Part shown: one piece after another, positions 1-8,452 of the stretch
Numbering within the stretch: position 1 is the stretch's first letter
Layout: every line of letters begins with the position of its first letter
Origin: Tannockella sp964372125
GTDB taxonomy: Bacteria; Bacillota_I; Bacilli_A; Erysipelotrichales; Coprobacillaceae
Direction of reading: 5' to 3'
Assembly: GCA_964372125.1 (NCBI GenBank)
Contig: CAYJPL010000023.1
Location: forward strand, 1-32,599
DNA: 32,599 nt
Position numbers and translations under genes: made by a program
The notes under the pieces: generated by a model
Databases searched by the model: none
What the model saw: only the letters and a program-made list of their open reading frames with translations
Told to the model about the DNA's origin: nothing

Positions 1-73
1 TAGTAATCAGTGGAGATAATTTCATTGATGAAGAAATATTATTCTCAATGACAATCACACCAAGAGCATTAGA
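1..73 (+). repeat. Near-identical internal gene repeat, copy 1 (copy 2 at 1147-1219)
   Basis: Bases 1-73 match 1147-1219 at 72 of 73 positions (c56 versus t1202) and diverge immediately afterwards. The copies lie at equivalent places in successive adhesin units, two units apart. The neighbouring sequence between units is far more diverged, so this points to recent duplication or gene conversion between units. The identity may continue upstream of the window. Confidence 0.85.
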
Positions 74-2630
74 AGTAACAATTAATGATGCACAAAAACC
101 ATATGGTGTAGAGGATGTATATAATGAATACACAATTACTGGTGGTGAATTAGTAGCAGGAGAAGACATCGAAGTTACAATTTACCGTAAAGGAATCGGT
201 GCAGATAATGGAAAATTTGATGCAGTAGGTGAATATACAGGAACACTAGATGGAACAGTAACAAGTGCAAATGCAAATACTGATTTAAATAACTATAATG
301 TTACAGTAGTAGAGGGTAACTATGAAATAGTAGAAGCTGGTTTGATTGTAGAAGGACTTGATTCAACAAGCGATGATCAATTAAAAGAGTATGATGGAAC
401 AGTTTTAGATTTTAATGAAGATAAAATCACTGTTGAAAATGCTGCTGGTGAAACAGTAGAAGCAACAAAAACATACTACAAAAAAGATGCTGATGGAAAC
501 TACACAATTGAAGTAGACGTTACAGATATTACTGCAACAGATGTAGCAGATAGTAATGAATATAAAGTGATTGTTAGTGCGGCAGGGTATACAAATAATG
601 AAGTATATTTCACAATGACAATCACACAAAGAGTATTAGAAGTAACAATTGATAATGCCTCTAAAAAATACGGTGAAGAAGATCCTATTAACTATGAAGG
701 ATATACAATCACTGGTGGCAAATTAGTAGTGGGTGAAGAAATCGCAGTTGCTATTAGTCGTACAGGTATGGGTGAGAACAATGGTATCGCTGATGAAGTA
801 GGAAACTACCTAGATTCATTAGTAGGAACAGTAACAGCTGGAAACGCAAGTACTAACCTAAATAACTATCATATCACAGTATTCGAAGGTGATTTTGAAA
901 TCACAAAAGGTGATCTTACAGTAACAGGATTTAATGCTACTGGTACAAATCAGTCAAAAGAATACGATGGTAATGAATTACAATTTAATCAATCTATAAT
1001 CACTACAACAGATGCATCAGATACTGTTGTTACAACAGGATTAACATATACGTACTATGAAGCAAGTACTGATGGTACAAAAGGAAAAGAAATTTCTTTA
1101 GCTGATGTAAATGTTACAAATGTATTAGATAGTAAACAATTTATCGTAGTAATCAGTGGAGATAATTTCATTGATGAAGAAATATTATTCTCAATGACAA
1201 TTACACCAAGAGCATTAGATATTACAATAAATAATGACTCGAAAAAATACGGTGAAGAAGATCCTATTAATTATGAAGGGTATACAATCACAGGTATTGA
1301 ATTGGTAGATGGTGAAGAAATTGATGTTGCAATTAGCCGTAATAATATAGGAGATAATCAAGGAATATATGATTCAGTAGGATTATACCAAAATGTATTA
1401 ACTGGTGAAGTAACAGGTGTAACTGCAGACCTTACCAACTATGAAGTTAATGTAGTGAATGGTAACTTTGAAATTACAAATGCAATATTAGCTGTTGAAG
1501 GAATTGCTGAAGATCTAACAAAAGTGTATGATGGTGAAGCTTTAATCTTTGATGAAAATCAAATTACAACATCGTTAGATGGTGTTGAAATGCCTACAAC
1601 AAGTATTAAATACTATGAATTAAATGCTGATGGAAGCTTTGGAAAAGAATTAACATTAGAAGAAATTAAAGCAACAAATGTATCAGATACAAAAGAATAT
1701 GGTATTCGTATTGAAGCTGATAACTTTGAAGCTTATGAAACTACATTTAAAATGGAAGTAACAAGAAGACCTGTGTCTATCACAGTTCCAAGTACTTCTA
1801 CACAAAATGGTCAATCTTTAACAGATAGCCAATTAGAAACATTAGTAGACAGTGCATTATCGAATGCAACTACAACAAGCCAAGGAAAAGCAATCATTAA
1901 CGATGCTGACTTAGGACAAATAATTGCTTCATTAACAAGTGGAATTATTGATGTAGACGGAATTCATAATGATGTACTTTCTCTGACTTTTACTGTAGCC
2001 GGTGAAAATACAGAAATTACACCTAAAAATGGTGTAGCAAACATCTTAATTAATAACAACTATGAAATCACAGTATTCTATGGTGATGTAGATGTTGAAT
2101 CTTTACCAGAAGTGGTTATTCCACCTGTTGTAACAGATCCAACAATTGATAATGATACTAATTCAACGGTATCACAAGAAAATGATACAACTCAAAACAC
2201 TACAGATAGTCAAGAAGAAGATGAAAATGTAGGATTTGAAGTTGAAGAGAACGAAAATGATGATACAACTACACCAGCAGTACCAGAGTTTGGTAGTGGT
2301 GATGGAAATGATAGTTGGGCATTATTAAATCTAATTTTATTAGTTATTTCAATAGTGTATTCAATTTACTTACTAATAAGTAAGAAAAAAACAAAAGAAG
2401 AAATTATTGAAGATGAAAAAGCACAACAAATCACAAAACGTAAAGGTGTAACAATGATTGTGAATGTGGCAGCATCAATAGTAGCACTTGTACTATTCTT
2501 AATGACACAAGATATCACAAAACCTATGATCATATTAGATATATGGACATTAGCGTTTGTGCTAATTGTTGTAATGCAATTCATAGCAGTAATAATTAGT
2601 AAAAAAAATATAGAAACAAACAATGAATAA
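1..2630 (+). CDS. Repeat-rich surface adhesin with MBG/YDG-like repeats, 5'-partial
   Basis: The reading frame is open from the first bases of the window, so the gene starts upstream; the first in-window ATG at 48 lies inside a repeat and is not a start. The visible part is a tandem array of about 190-residue units. Each pairs an MBG-like module (around K-YGEEDPINYEGYTITGG) with a YDG-like module (K-EYDG, then D/N-x-F-N and NVTN/ATN). Units begin near 48, 615 and 1194, with a partial one near 1753. A Thr/Asn/Glu-rich stretch (about 2120-2290) precedes three hydrophobic segments (about 2317-2382, 2454-2510, 2526-2606) separated by Lys-rich loops. No LPxTG motif is visible, so anchoring is probably by membrane insertion. 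Such repeats are stalk or adhesion modules in bacterial surface proteins; the ligand is unknown. A strong terminator follows, and the next gene has its own promoter. Confidence 0.8.
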   Translation, partial: VISGDNFIDEEILFSMTITPRALEVTINDAQKPYGVEDVYNEYTITGGELVAGEDIEVTIYRKGIGADNGKFDAVGEYTGTLDGTVTSANANTDLNNYNVTVVEGNYEIVEAGLIVEGLDSTSDDQLKEYDGTVLDFNEDKITVENAAGETVEATKTYYKKDADGNYTIEVDVTDITATDVADSNEYKVIVSAAGYTNNEVYFTMTITQRVLEVTIDNASKKYGEEDPINYEGYTITGGKLVVGEEIAVAISRTGMGENNGIADEVGNYLDSLVGTVTAGNASTNLNNYHITVFEGDFEITKGDLTVTGFNATGTNQSKEYDGNELQFNQSIITTTDASDTVVTTGLTYTYYEASTDGTKGKEISLADVNVTNVLDSKQFIVVISGDNFIDEEILFSMTITPRALDITINNDSKKYGEEDPINYEGYTITGIELVDGEEIDVAISRNNIGDNQGIYDSVGLYQNVLTGEVTGVTADLTNYEVNVVNGNFEITNAILAVEGIAEDLTKVYDGEALIFDENQITTSLDGVEMPTTSIKYYELNADGSFGKELTLEEIKATNVSDTKEYGIRIEADNFEAYETTFKMEVTRRPVSITVPSTSTQNGQSLTDSQLETLVDSALSNATTTSQGKAIINDADLGQIIASLTSGIIDVDGIHNDVLSLTFTVAGENTEITPKNGVANILINNNYEITVFYGDVDVESLPEVVIPPVVTDPTIDNDTNSTVSQENDTTQNTTDSQEEDENVGFEVEENENDDTTTPAVPEFGSGDGNDSWALLNLILLVISIVYSIYLLISKKKTKEEIIEDEKAQQITKRKGVTMIVNVAASIVALVLFLMTQDITKPMIILDIWTLAFVLIVVMQFIAVIISKKNIETNNE

Positions 2631-2633
2631 AAT

Positions 2634-2671
2634 AAAAAAGTAGATAGCGCAATGCCTTATCTACTTTTTTT
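2634..2671 (+). terminator. Intrinsic terminator after the adhesin gene
   Basis: The stem AAAAAAGTAGATA (2634-2646) pairs with TATCTACTTTTTT (2658-2670) across an 11-base loop, and the T-run closes it. The structure is nearly symmetric, but no minus-strand gene ends here. Confidence 0.85.
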
Positions 2672-2695
2672 GATGTATATCGTTTGAAAATCATG

Positions 2696-2701
2696 TATAA
2701 T
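2696..2701 (+). promoter_or_regulatory. Probable -10 box for the gdpP operon
   Basis: A perfect TATAAT lies 29 bases upstream of the gdpP start, just after the previous terminator. No good -35 is seen at normal spacing; TTGATG at 2670 is 20 bases away. The call rests on the -10 box and its position. The gdpP ribosome site (AAGGAGG) follows. Confidence 0.45.
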
Positions 2702-2729
2702 ATAGATACGTAAAAAAGGAGGTAATCCA

Positions 2730-4691
2730 ATGCTTAAGAAAATAGCACAAACTAGAAATATGGTTTTTAGTATATTAGGTATAGAGTTAGTTGTATTCAT
2801 TGCTATGGCAGTATTTTTAGAATCAGATATTATATACACACTAGCAATCTATGTAATTGTGAAGAATAGTATTATAATATTTTGTTTTTTATATGTTTTT
2901 GGTGTATTTGAAAATAATGTTATAAGTGTTGAAGAGGCACTTTCCAAAGAAGCAAAAGCAGCTTATATCTTTGGCGGGATTGGGTTAATTCGCTATGATG
3001 AAGGACGAAATATTACATGGACAAGTGATATTTTTGTCGAATCAGGTTTAAAGTTAGTGGGACAAAAGTTATTAGAGTGGCAACCACAGCTTTCATCTTT
3101 GTTCGAGGAAGAAGAAATTAAAGTAGTAGACATTAATTCTAGAAAATATGAAGTATATAATAGTGCTACAAGTAGAATGTTATATCTAAAAGATGTGACT
3201 GACTTTGTAGGTCTTTCAAAAGAATACGAAGACCAACAAGACTGTATAGCGTATATTACAATTGATAATTACGATGAGTCTATTGACCGTGCTGATGAAC
3301 AAACAATCGCATCGATTCAAACAGTTACTAGACAAACTTTACTTGATTGGGCAAAAAATAACGGTATTGTCCTTAGAAGGTATCGTAGTGATAGTTACCT
3401 TGCAATATTTAATGAAAGAATATATCATAAGCAAGTTCAACAAAAATTTTCTATATTAGACACATTCAAAGAAGAAGTCGCAAAACTAGGTTTAGTAATG
3501 ACATTAAGTATTGGTATTGCTCGTGAAAGTAAAATACTAAGAGAGCTTGATGAAATGGCATTTAGTGCATTAGGTATATCTTATTCCAGAGGTGGCGATC
3601 AAGTTGTTGTTAAATCAATTTTTGAAGACATCCGCTATTTTGGTGGTAATACAGAAAGTGTCGAGAAATCAAGTCGTGTTCGTGCTAGAATAATAGCACA
3701 GTCACTTTCAAATTTAATTAAGCAATCGAGTAATGTACTAATAATGGGGCATAAGCAAAGCGATTTTGACTCACTTGGTTCAAGTATTGGTGTATATGCA
3801 ATGTGTAGGGCCTATAAAAAATCATCAAATATTATATTGAATATGGATTCATTAGAAGAAAAAACTGCAGTAGTTGCAAAGCAATTAAAAGGTGATATAT
3901 TGTATAAAGAAATAATTATATCTCCAATACAAGCGCGAGAATTATTAGAGAAAGATACACTTCTAATATCTGTCGATAATCATAGACCAAGTCTTGCAAT
4001 TGATAACGACATTCTTTCTTTGGTGAAAAATGTAGTTGTGATAGATCACCATCGACGTGGACAAGAGTTCATTGATTTACCAATCTTAACGTATTTAGAA
4101 CCAAATGCATCATCAACAGTGGAACTTGTAACAGAGTTATATGAATATCAAAAAGAAACAATAAATATTAGTGAAAGAGAATCAACTGTAATGTATGCAG
4201 GATTGTTAATAGATACAAATAATTTTAGAACAAGAGTAGGGCCTAGAACATTTGAGATGGCGGCAAGATTAAGAGAAATGCATGCAGATGTTATGGGTGC
4301 GCATCGATATTTAGAAGATGATTTAATTACAACGCAAGATAAATTTTCAATTACGCAAACTGCGTATTTATATGGTGAAGGGATACTTATTGCCCATGGT
4401 GGCATGTCCAAAAAATATAGCAGATCGTTACTTGCAAAAGCAGGAAATGAATTATTAAGTATTAGTGGAATCAAAGCAGTATTTGTAGTAGGAATTACTG
4501 GGAAAGATGAAGTATCTATTAGTTCACGAAGTACCAGAGATATTAATGTACAAGTAATTATGGAAAAACTAGGTGGTGGTGGACATTTCTCAATGGCTGC
4601 CTGCCAGGTAAAAGATACACCAATAACAGAGGTGTTAAATCAGTTAGAAACAGCGATAAATGAGTATTTAGATGAAAGGGTGACAGAATAA
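2730..4691 (+). CDS. gdpP: Cyclic-di-AMP phosphodiesterase GdpP (DHH/DHHA1)
   Basis: Membrane-bound enzyme that hydrolyses the second messenger c-di-AMP and so influences osmolyte, potassium and cell-wall homeostasis. The 653-residue length matches the family (B. subtilis GdpP is about 659). In order: two N-terminal membrane helices (about residues 10-62); a degenerate PAS region (about 70-165); a degenerate GGDEF domain ending in SRGGDQVVVK (about 285); a DHH domain with the metal-binding set MGHKQSDFDSLGSS (about 338), SVDNH (about 413) and VVIDHHRRG (about 435); and a DHHA1 domain with GGGGHFSMAAC (about 613). All catalytic signatures look intact. The start has a strong Shine-Dalgarno (AAGGAGG, 2716-2722). 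It heads the conserved gdpP-rplI-dnaB cluster, and its stop codon directly abuts the rplI start. Confidence 0.96.
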   Translation: MLKKIAQTRNMVFSILGIELVVFIAMAVFLESDIIYTLAIYVIVKNSIIIFCFLYVFGVFENNVISVEEALSKEAKAAYIFGGIGLIRYDEGRNITWTSDIFVESGLKLVGQKLLEWQPQLSSLFEEEEIKVVDINSRKYEVYNSATSRMLYLKDVTDFVGLSKEYEDQQDCIAYITIDNYDESIDRADEQTIASIQTVTRQTLLDWAKNNGIVLRRYRSDSYLAIFNERIYHKQVQQKFSILDTFKEEVAKLGLVMTLSIGIARESKILRELDEMAFSALGISYSRGGDQVVVKSIFEDIRYFGGNTESVEKSSRVRARIIAQSLSNLIKQSSNVLIMGHKQSDFDSLGSSIGVYAMCRAYKKSSNIILNMDSLEEKTAVVAKQLKGDILYKEIIISPIQARELLEKDTLLISVDNHRPSLAIDNDILSLVKNVVVIDHHRRGQEFIDLPILTYLEPNASSTVELVTELYEYQKETINISERESTVMYAGLLIDTNNFRTRVGPRTFEMAARLREMHADVMGAHRYLEDDLITTQDKFSITQTAYLYGEGILIAHGGMSKKYSRSLLAKAGNELLSISGIKAVFVVGITGKDEVSISSRSTRDINVQVIMEKLGGGGHFSMAACQVKDTPITEVLNQLETAINEYLDERVTE

Positions 4692-5138
4692 ATGAAAGTT
4701 ATTTTATTACAAGATGTAAAAAAAGTAGGAAAAAAAGGTGAAGTAGTTAAAGTAGCAGATGGATATGGACAAAACTTTTTAATTAAAAATAAGTTAGCAG
4801 TAATGGAAACTGCAGGAAGCAAAAAGATTTTAGATCATCAAATTGAAGAGAAAAACAAACAAGATGCAATTGATAAAGATAATGCTATTGCATTAAAAGA
4901 AAAGATTGAATCACTTACTTTAGAGTTTTTACTTAAATCAGGTAAGGATGGTAGAACATTTGGCAGTATATCTACAAAGCATATTGTAGAAGATCTACGT
5001 GAAATCCATGGAATACGAGTGGATAAAAGAAAATTTATTGATGCAAGACCAGTTGGAGCATTAGGGTATACAAAATTAAAAGTAGAATTATATAAAGGTG
5101 TAGTTGCAACGATTACAGTACACTTAAAAGAAAAATAA
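4692..5138 (+). CDS. rplI: Large-subunit ribosomal protein bL9
   Basis: A 148-residue protein of typical bL9 length. The N-terminal signature is visible (MKVILLQDVKKVGKKGEVV, then VADGYGQNFLIKNKLA), followed by a long charged connecting helix (about 50-80) and a C-terminal rRNA-binding domain (SGKDGRTFGSISTKHI onward). bL9 binds 23S rRNA at the L1-stalk base and supports reading-frame maintenance. It starts the base after the gdpP stop with only a modest ribosome site (AAAGGG inside the end of gdpP), so translational coupling to gdpP is likely. The dnaB ribosome site overlaps its stop codon. Confidence 0.98.
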   Translation: MKVILLQDVKKVGKKGEVVKVADGYGQNFLIKNKLAVMETAGSKKILDHQIEEKNKQDAIDKDNAIALKEKIESLTLEFLLKSGKDGRTFGSISTKHIVEDLREIHGIRVDKRKFIDARPVGALGYTKLKVELYKGVVATITVHLKEK

Positions 5139-5151
5139 GGAGGAATAACTT

Positions 5152-6525
5152 GTGCCAAGAGTAGAACCACAAGATTTAGAAGCAGAAAAAGCCTTGCTTG
5201 GCGCAATGCTTATTTCTAAAGAACATCGAGAAGATGCAATAGATAGATTACAAGAAGAAGACTTTTATCTAAATAGTAATCAATATGTATTTATTTCGAT
5301 GAAGGAATTGCGTAGGCAAGGAAAACCTTGTGATGTAAGAACAGTGACATCATATTTAAGTGATCATGATATGCTCGATAAAATGGGTGGAGTTGAGTAC
5401 TTATTGCTTTTAAGTGAGTCAGTTACTACACCATCGCATGCACCGTACTACATTGAAAGAATACAAAACAAATCGATGTTACGTCGTATCATTAGAGAAA
5501 CAAGTATTATTACTGGTGAAGCGTATGATGAGGTAGATGATATTCCAGGATTTCTATCAAGAGTAGAAACAAAAATCATGGCAGTAACAAAAGATCGTAC
5601 GGCAGGAGATTTTAAAGAGGTTGGTGAAGTAATCCAAGAAGTAAGAAATGAACTTGTTATACTTTCTAATTCCGATGGGAAAATCAATGGTGTAGATACT
5701 GGATTTATTGATTTAGATAAACTAACAAAAGGGTTTCAGCCAGGAGCACTTATCGTTATAGCTGCACGTCCTGCTATGGGGAAGACTGCATTTGCACTTA
5801 ATATTGCACACCATGCTGCATATAAAGCGGAGAAACCTGTTGTTGTATTTTCATTAGAGATGGATGCTGGGGCACTTGTTAAGCGTATTCTAGGTTCAAT
5901 GGGTGAAATAAAAGGTGATGATATTAAAACTGGTGAAATCATGAAAAAAGAACCACAACGTTTCTTTGCAGCAGCAGGAAAAGTTAATGACTGTAACTTA
6001 TATATGGATGATACTGGTGGTATTACAATAAATGATATTGCTGCAAAATGTCGTCAATTACGTAGTCGTAATGATGGATTGAAACTGATTATTATTGACT
6101 ACCTACAGTTAATTACTGGTTCAAGTAAAAATCGTGAAAATAGACAACAAGAGGTATCGGAAATTTCAAGACAATTAAAAGGTCTTGCAAGAGAACTAGA
6201 AGTACCAATTATTGCACTAAGTCAGTTATCACGTACTGTAGAACAAAGACCAGATAAACGACCGATGTTATCTGATTTACGTGAGTCAGGAGCGATTGAG
6301 CAGGATGCCGATATGGTTTCTTTTATATATCGTGAAGGGTATTATAAAAAAGTAGAAGAACAAGCTGAAGATAATGGAGTAACAGAAGTAATTGTTGCAA
6401 AGCATCGTAATGGGCCTACGGGTACAGTAAATCTAGTGTTCCAAAAAGACTATAGCCGTTTTTCAAATATGACACAAATTGGCCCAGGAGGTATGGCGCC
6501 AGGTGTTAGAGATGTCAGAAATTAG
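5152..6525 (+). CDS. dnaB: Replicative DNA helicase DnaB (DnaC in Bacillus nomenclature)
   Basis: Hexameric 5'-3' helicase that unwinds DNA at the replication fork. At 457 residues it has family length. It has an N-terminal DnaB domain (PRVEPQDLEAEKALLGAML), a linker, and a RecA-like C-terminal ATPase with Walker A ARPAMGKTAFALN (about 205), Walker B LIIIDYLQLI (about 318), and the arginine-finger region near DLRESGAIEQDAD. The GTG start at 5152 is chosen because TAAGGAGG (5136-5142) sits nine bases upstream and the family N-terminus begins exactly there. It is the third gene of the gdpP-rplI-dnaB-tdk run. Confidence 0.98.
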   Translation: MPRVEPQDLEAEKALLGAMLISKEHREDAIDRLQEEDFYLNSNQYVFISMKELRRQGKPCDVRTVTSYLSDHDMLDKMGGVEYLLLLSESVTTPSHAPYYIERIQNKSMLRRIIRETSIITGEAYDEVDDIPGFLSRVETKIMAVTKDRTAGDFKEVGEVIQEVRNELVILSNSDGKINGVDTGFIDLDKLTKGFQPGALIVIAARPAMGKTAFALNIAHHAAYKAEKPVVVFSLEMDAGALVKRILGSMGEIKGDDIKTGEIMKKEPQRFFAAAGKVNDCNLYMDDTGGITINDIAAKCRQLRSRNDGLKLIIIDYLQLITGSSKNRENRQQEVSEISRQLKGLARELEVPIIALSQLSRTVEQRPDKRPMLSDLRESGAIEQDADMVSFIYREGYYKKVEEQAEDNGVTEVIVAKHRNGPTGTVNLVFQKDYSRFSNMTQIGPGGMAPGVRDVRN

Positions 6526-6534
6526 GAGGGAAGT

Positions 6535-7128
6535 ATGTATCATCAGTATCGAGAAGGATGGCTTGAAGTCATTTGTGGATGTATGTTTGCAGGGAAAACA
6601 GAAGAGTTAATTCGACGCATCCATGTTTTAAGTTTTGCACATAAAAAAATTATTGTTTTTAAACCTAAGGTTGATAATAGATATTCAACTACAGAGATAG
6701 TATCACATGCTGGAACAAAGGTTCCATGCTACGTTGTTGAAAAAGCGCATGATATACTAGACTATATAACACCAGAGATTGAAGTTGTTGCTGTCGATGA
6801 AGTGCAATTCTTTGATAATGAAATCGTTGAAGTATGCGAATACTTAGCTGACAAAGGAATTCGTGTAATGGTCGCAGGATTAGATAAAGATTTCCGTGGT
6901 GAGTCTTTTGGTATTTTGCCAGAACTATTGACGCGTGGTGAGTTTGTGACAAAGTTAACAGCGGTTTGTGCAAAGTGCGGGGCACCTGCTACTAGAACAC
7001 AACGTTTGGTCGATGGCGTTCCTGCAGCATTTGATGACCCAATTGTCTTAGTTGGTGCAGTAGATCACTATGAGCCAAGATGTCGTCATTGTCATGAAGT
7101 AATAAATAAACCAAAAAAATATAAATAA
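6535..7128 (+). CDS. tdk: Thymidine kinase (type II, zinc-binding)
   Basis: Salvage enzyme that phosphorylates thymidine to dTMP with ATP. At 197 residues it is typical of the tetrameric TK1-like class. Visible motifs are the P-loop GCMFAGKTEELIRR (from residue 15), the Walker B-like DEVQFF (about 89-94), and the zinc site formed by Cys145, Cys148, Cys183 and Cys186. The start follows an AGGAGGG ribosome site nine bases after the dnaB stop, so the gene probably shares the dnaB transcript. In B. subtilis tdk lies between rpmE and prfA. Here prfA is also next, but rpmE is absent. Confidence 0.97.
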   Translation: MYHQYREGWLEVICGCMFAGKTEELIRRIHVLSFAHKKIIVFKPKVDNRYSTTEIVSHAGTKVPCYVVEKAHDILDYITPEIEVVAVDEVQFFDNEIVEVCEYLADKGIRVMVAGLDKDFRGESFGILPELLTRGEFVTKLTAVCAKCGAPATRTQRLVDGVPAAFDDPIVLVGAVDHYEPRCRHCHEVINKPKKYK

Positions 7129-7133
7129 ATATA

Positions 7134-7217
7134 TTTGTTCATATTCAATTAACACAACAGGAATATTATATAGGTGTAGAAATAATTCTAACCTCCCTTA
7201 AATTAGAATATTGAACA
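7134..7217 (+). ncRNA. Possible structured RNA or 3'-UTR element between tdk and prfA
   Basis: A long-range stem pairs TGTTCATATTC (7136-7146 region) with GAATATTGAACA (7206-7217), with one bulged T. It encloses a hairpin in which AGGT-g-TAGAA (7172-7181) pairs with TTCTAACCT (7186-7194) around loop ATAA. TTCTAA (7186-7191) can instead pair with TTAGAA (7203-7208), which would break both stems. An intrinsic terminator follows two bases later. I do not recognise a known riboswitch class. It could be a 3'-UTR structure, a small RNA, or chance pairing in AT-rich sequence. Confidence 0.35.
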
Positions 7218-7218
7218 C

Positions 7219-7246
7219 AAAAACAGCAAGAAATTGCTGTTTTTAG
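7219..7246 (+). terminator. Intrinsic terminator after tdk
   Basis: A perfect 11-bp stem, AAAAACAGCAA (7219-7229) with TTGCTGTTTTT (7234-7244), closes a GAAA loop and ends in a T-run. It separates the gdpP-tdk run from prfA. Confidence 0.85.
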
Positions 7247-7345
7247 TTTTATGAAGAAAAATACGGTTGAAACAAGTATTTTTTTTAAATATAAACTACA
7301 ATTATAGTAGTTCTTATGTTAATATATACAGTGCATATCAAGTAA

Positions 7346-7351
7346 TATAAT
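7346..7351 (+). promoter_or_regulatory. Probable -10 box for prfA
   Basis: TATAAT lies 28 bases before the prfA start and after the preceding terminator. The -35 is weak (AT-rich, around 7323). The prfA ribosome site is TTGGAGGTAA just upstream of 7379. Confidence 0.35.
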
Positions 7352-7378
7352 TAAGTATAAAAAATTGGAGGTAACATA

Positions 7379-8452
7379 ATGAAAAATATGATAGATAGAT
7401 TAGATTCTATAGAAAAACGTTATGAAGAATTAAGTCATATCCTAATGGATCCAGATATCGGTAGTGATATCAAAAAAATGACAGAAGTAACAAAAGAACA
7501 AGCTGCACTGCAAAAGGCATTTGATTTATACCAAGAGTATAAGTCAATTATAAATGGGATTGATGAAGCAAAAGAACTTGCTAAAGAAAGTGATCCTGAA
7601 ATAAAAGAAATGGCTAAAATGGAGCTAGACGAACTACAAGAGCGTTTACCAGATGTTGAGTCAAAATTAGAAATCGAATTAATTCCTAAAGATCCAAATG
7701 ATAATAAAAATGTTATTGTTGAAGTACGTGGTGCAGCTGGTGGAGATGAAGGTAATATCTTTGCTGGAGATTTATATCGTATGTATGTTAAATTTGCCGA
7801 GTCACAAGGTTGGGGAATTGAACTAATGGAAGCGGTTGAGGCTGATGCTGGAGGATTTTCACTTGTATCATTCTTAGTAAAAGGAGAAGGTGTTTATTCA
7901 AGATTAAAGTTTGAATCAGGTTCGCACCGTGTACAAAGGGTTCCAAAAACAGAAACACAGGGACGCGTTCATACATCAACGGCAACTGTATTAGTTATGC
8001 CTGAGGCTGAAGAAGTAGATGTAGATATTAATGCTGGTGATTTACGTATTGATACATACCGTGCATCTGGTGCTGGGGGACAGCATATTAATAAAACAGA
8101 TTCTGCGGTACGTATTACACATATCCCAACTGGAATTGTTGCAGCAAGTCAAGATGGTCGTAGTCAACATGACAATAAAGATAAAGCAATGAAAGCATTA
8201 ATTACTAAAATTTATGATAAATTCCAACAAGAGCAAGAAGCTGCAATTGGAAGCGAAAGAAAAAGTAAAATTGGTAGTGGAGATAGAGCTGAAAAAATCA
8301 GAACATATAACTATCCTCAAAACCGTGTAACTGATCATCGTATTGGTTTTACAATTCAACAATTAGACCGTGTAATGGAAGGTAAAATGGATGATATTGT
8401 ACAAGCTTTAGTAAATGAAGATCAAAGATTAAAATTAGAAGGACAAGAATAA
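7379..8452 (+). CDS. prfA: Peptide chain release factor 1
   Basis: Recognises UAA and UAG stop codons and triggers peptide release on the ribosome. The 357-residue length is standard. The RF1-specific tripeptide region is RVPKTETQGR (P-K-T near 188-190), which separates it from RF2 (SPF). The catalytic GGQ is at residues 233-235 within SGAGGQHINKTDSAVR. The strong ribosome site GGAGG precedes ATG. Its stop codon overlaps the prmC start by one base (TAATG). PrmC is the enzyme that methylates the GGQ glutamine, so this is a functional pair with coupled translation. Confidence 0.98.
   Translation: MKNMIDRLDSIEKRYEELSHILMDPDIGSDIKKMTEVTKEQAALQKAFDLYQEYKSIINGIDEAKELAKESDPEIKEMAKMELDELQERLPDVESKLEIELIPKDPNDNKNVIVEVRGAAGGDEGNIFAGDLYRMYVKFAESQGWGIELMEAVEADAGGFSLVSFLVKGEGVYSRLKFESGSHRVQRVPKTETQGRVHTSTATVLVMPEAEEVDVDINAGDLRIDTYRASGAGGQHINKTDSAVRITHIPTGIVAASQDGRSQHDNKDKAMKALITKIYDKFQQEQEAAIGSERKSKIGSGDRAEKIRTYNYPQNRVTDHRIGFTIQQLDRVMEGKMDDIVQALVNEDQRLKLEGQE

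Noticed and set aside
48..50. ATG at 48 as the adhesin start
   Set aside because: The frame is open back to the window edge. The preceding codons encode the same VISGDNFIDEEILFS sequence found inside the later repeat, and there is no ribosome site.
7129..7378. Missing rpmE between dnaB/tdk and prfA
   Set aside because: No small frame with L31 features could be found in this spacer. The gene is presumably elsewhere, so no pseudogene is claimed.
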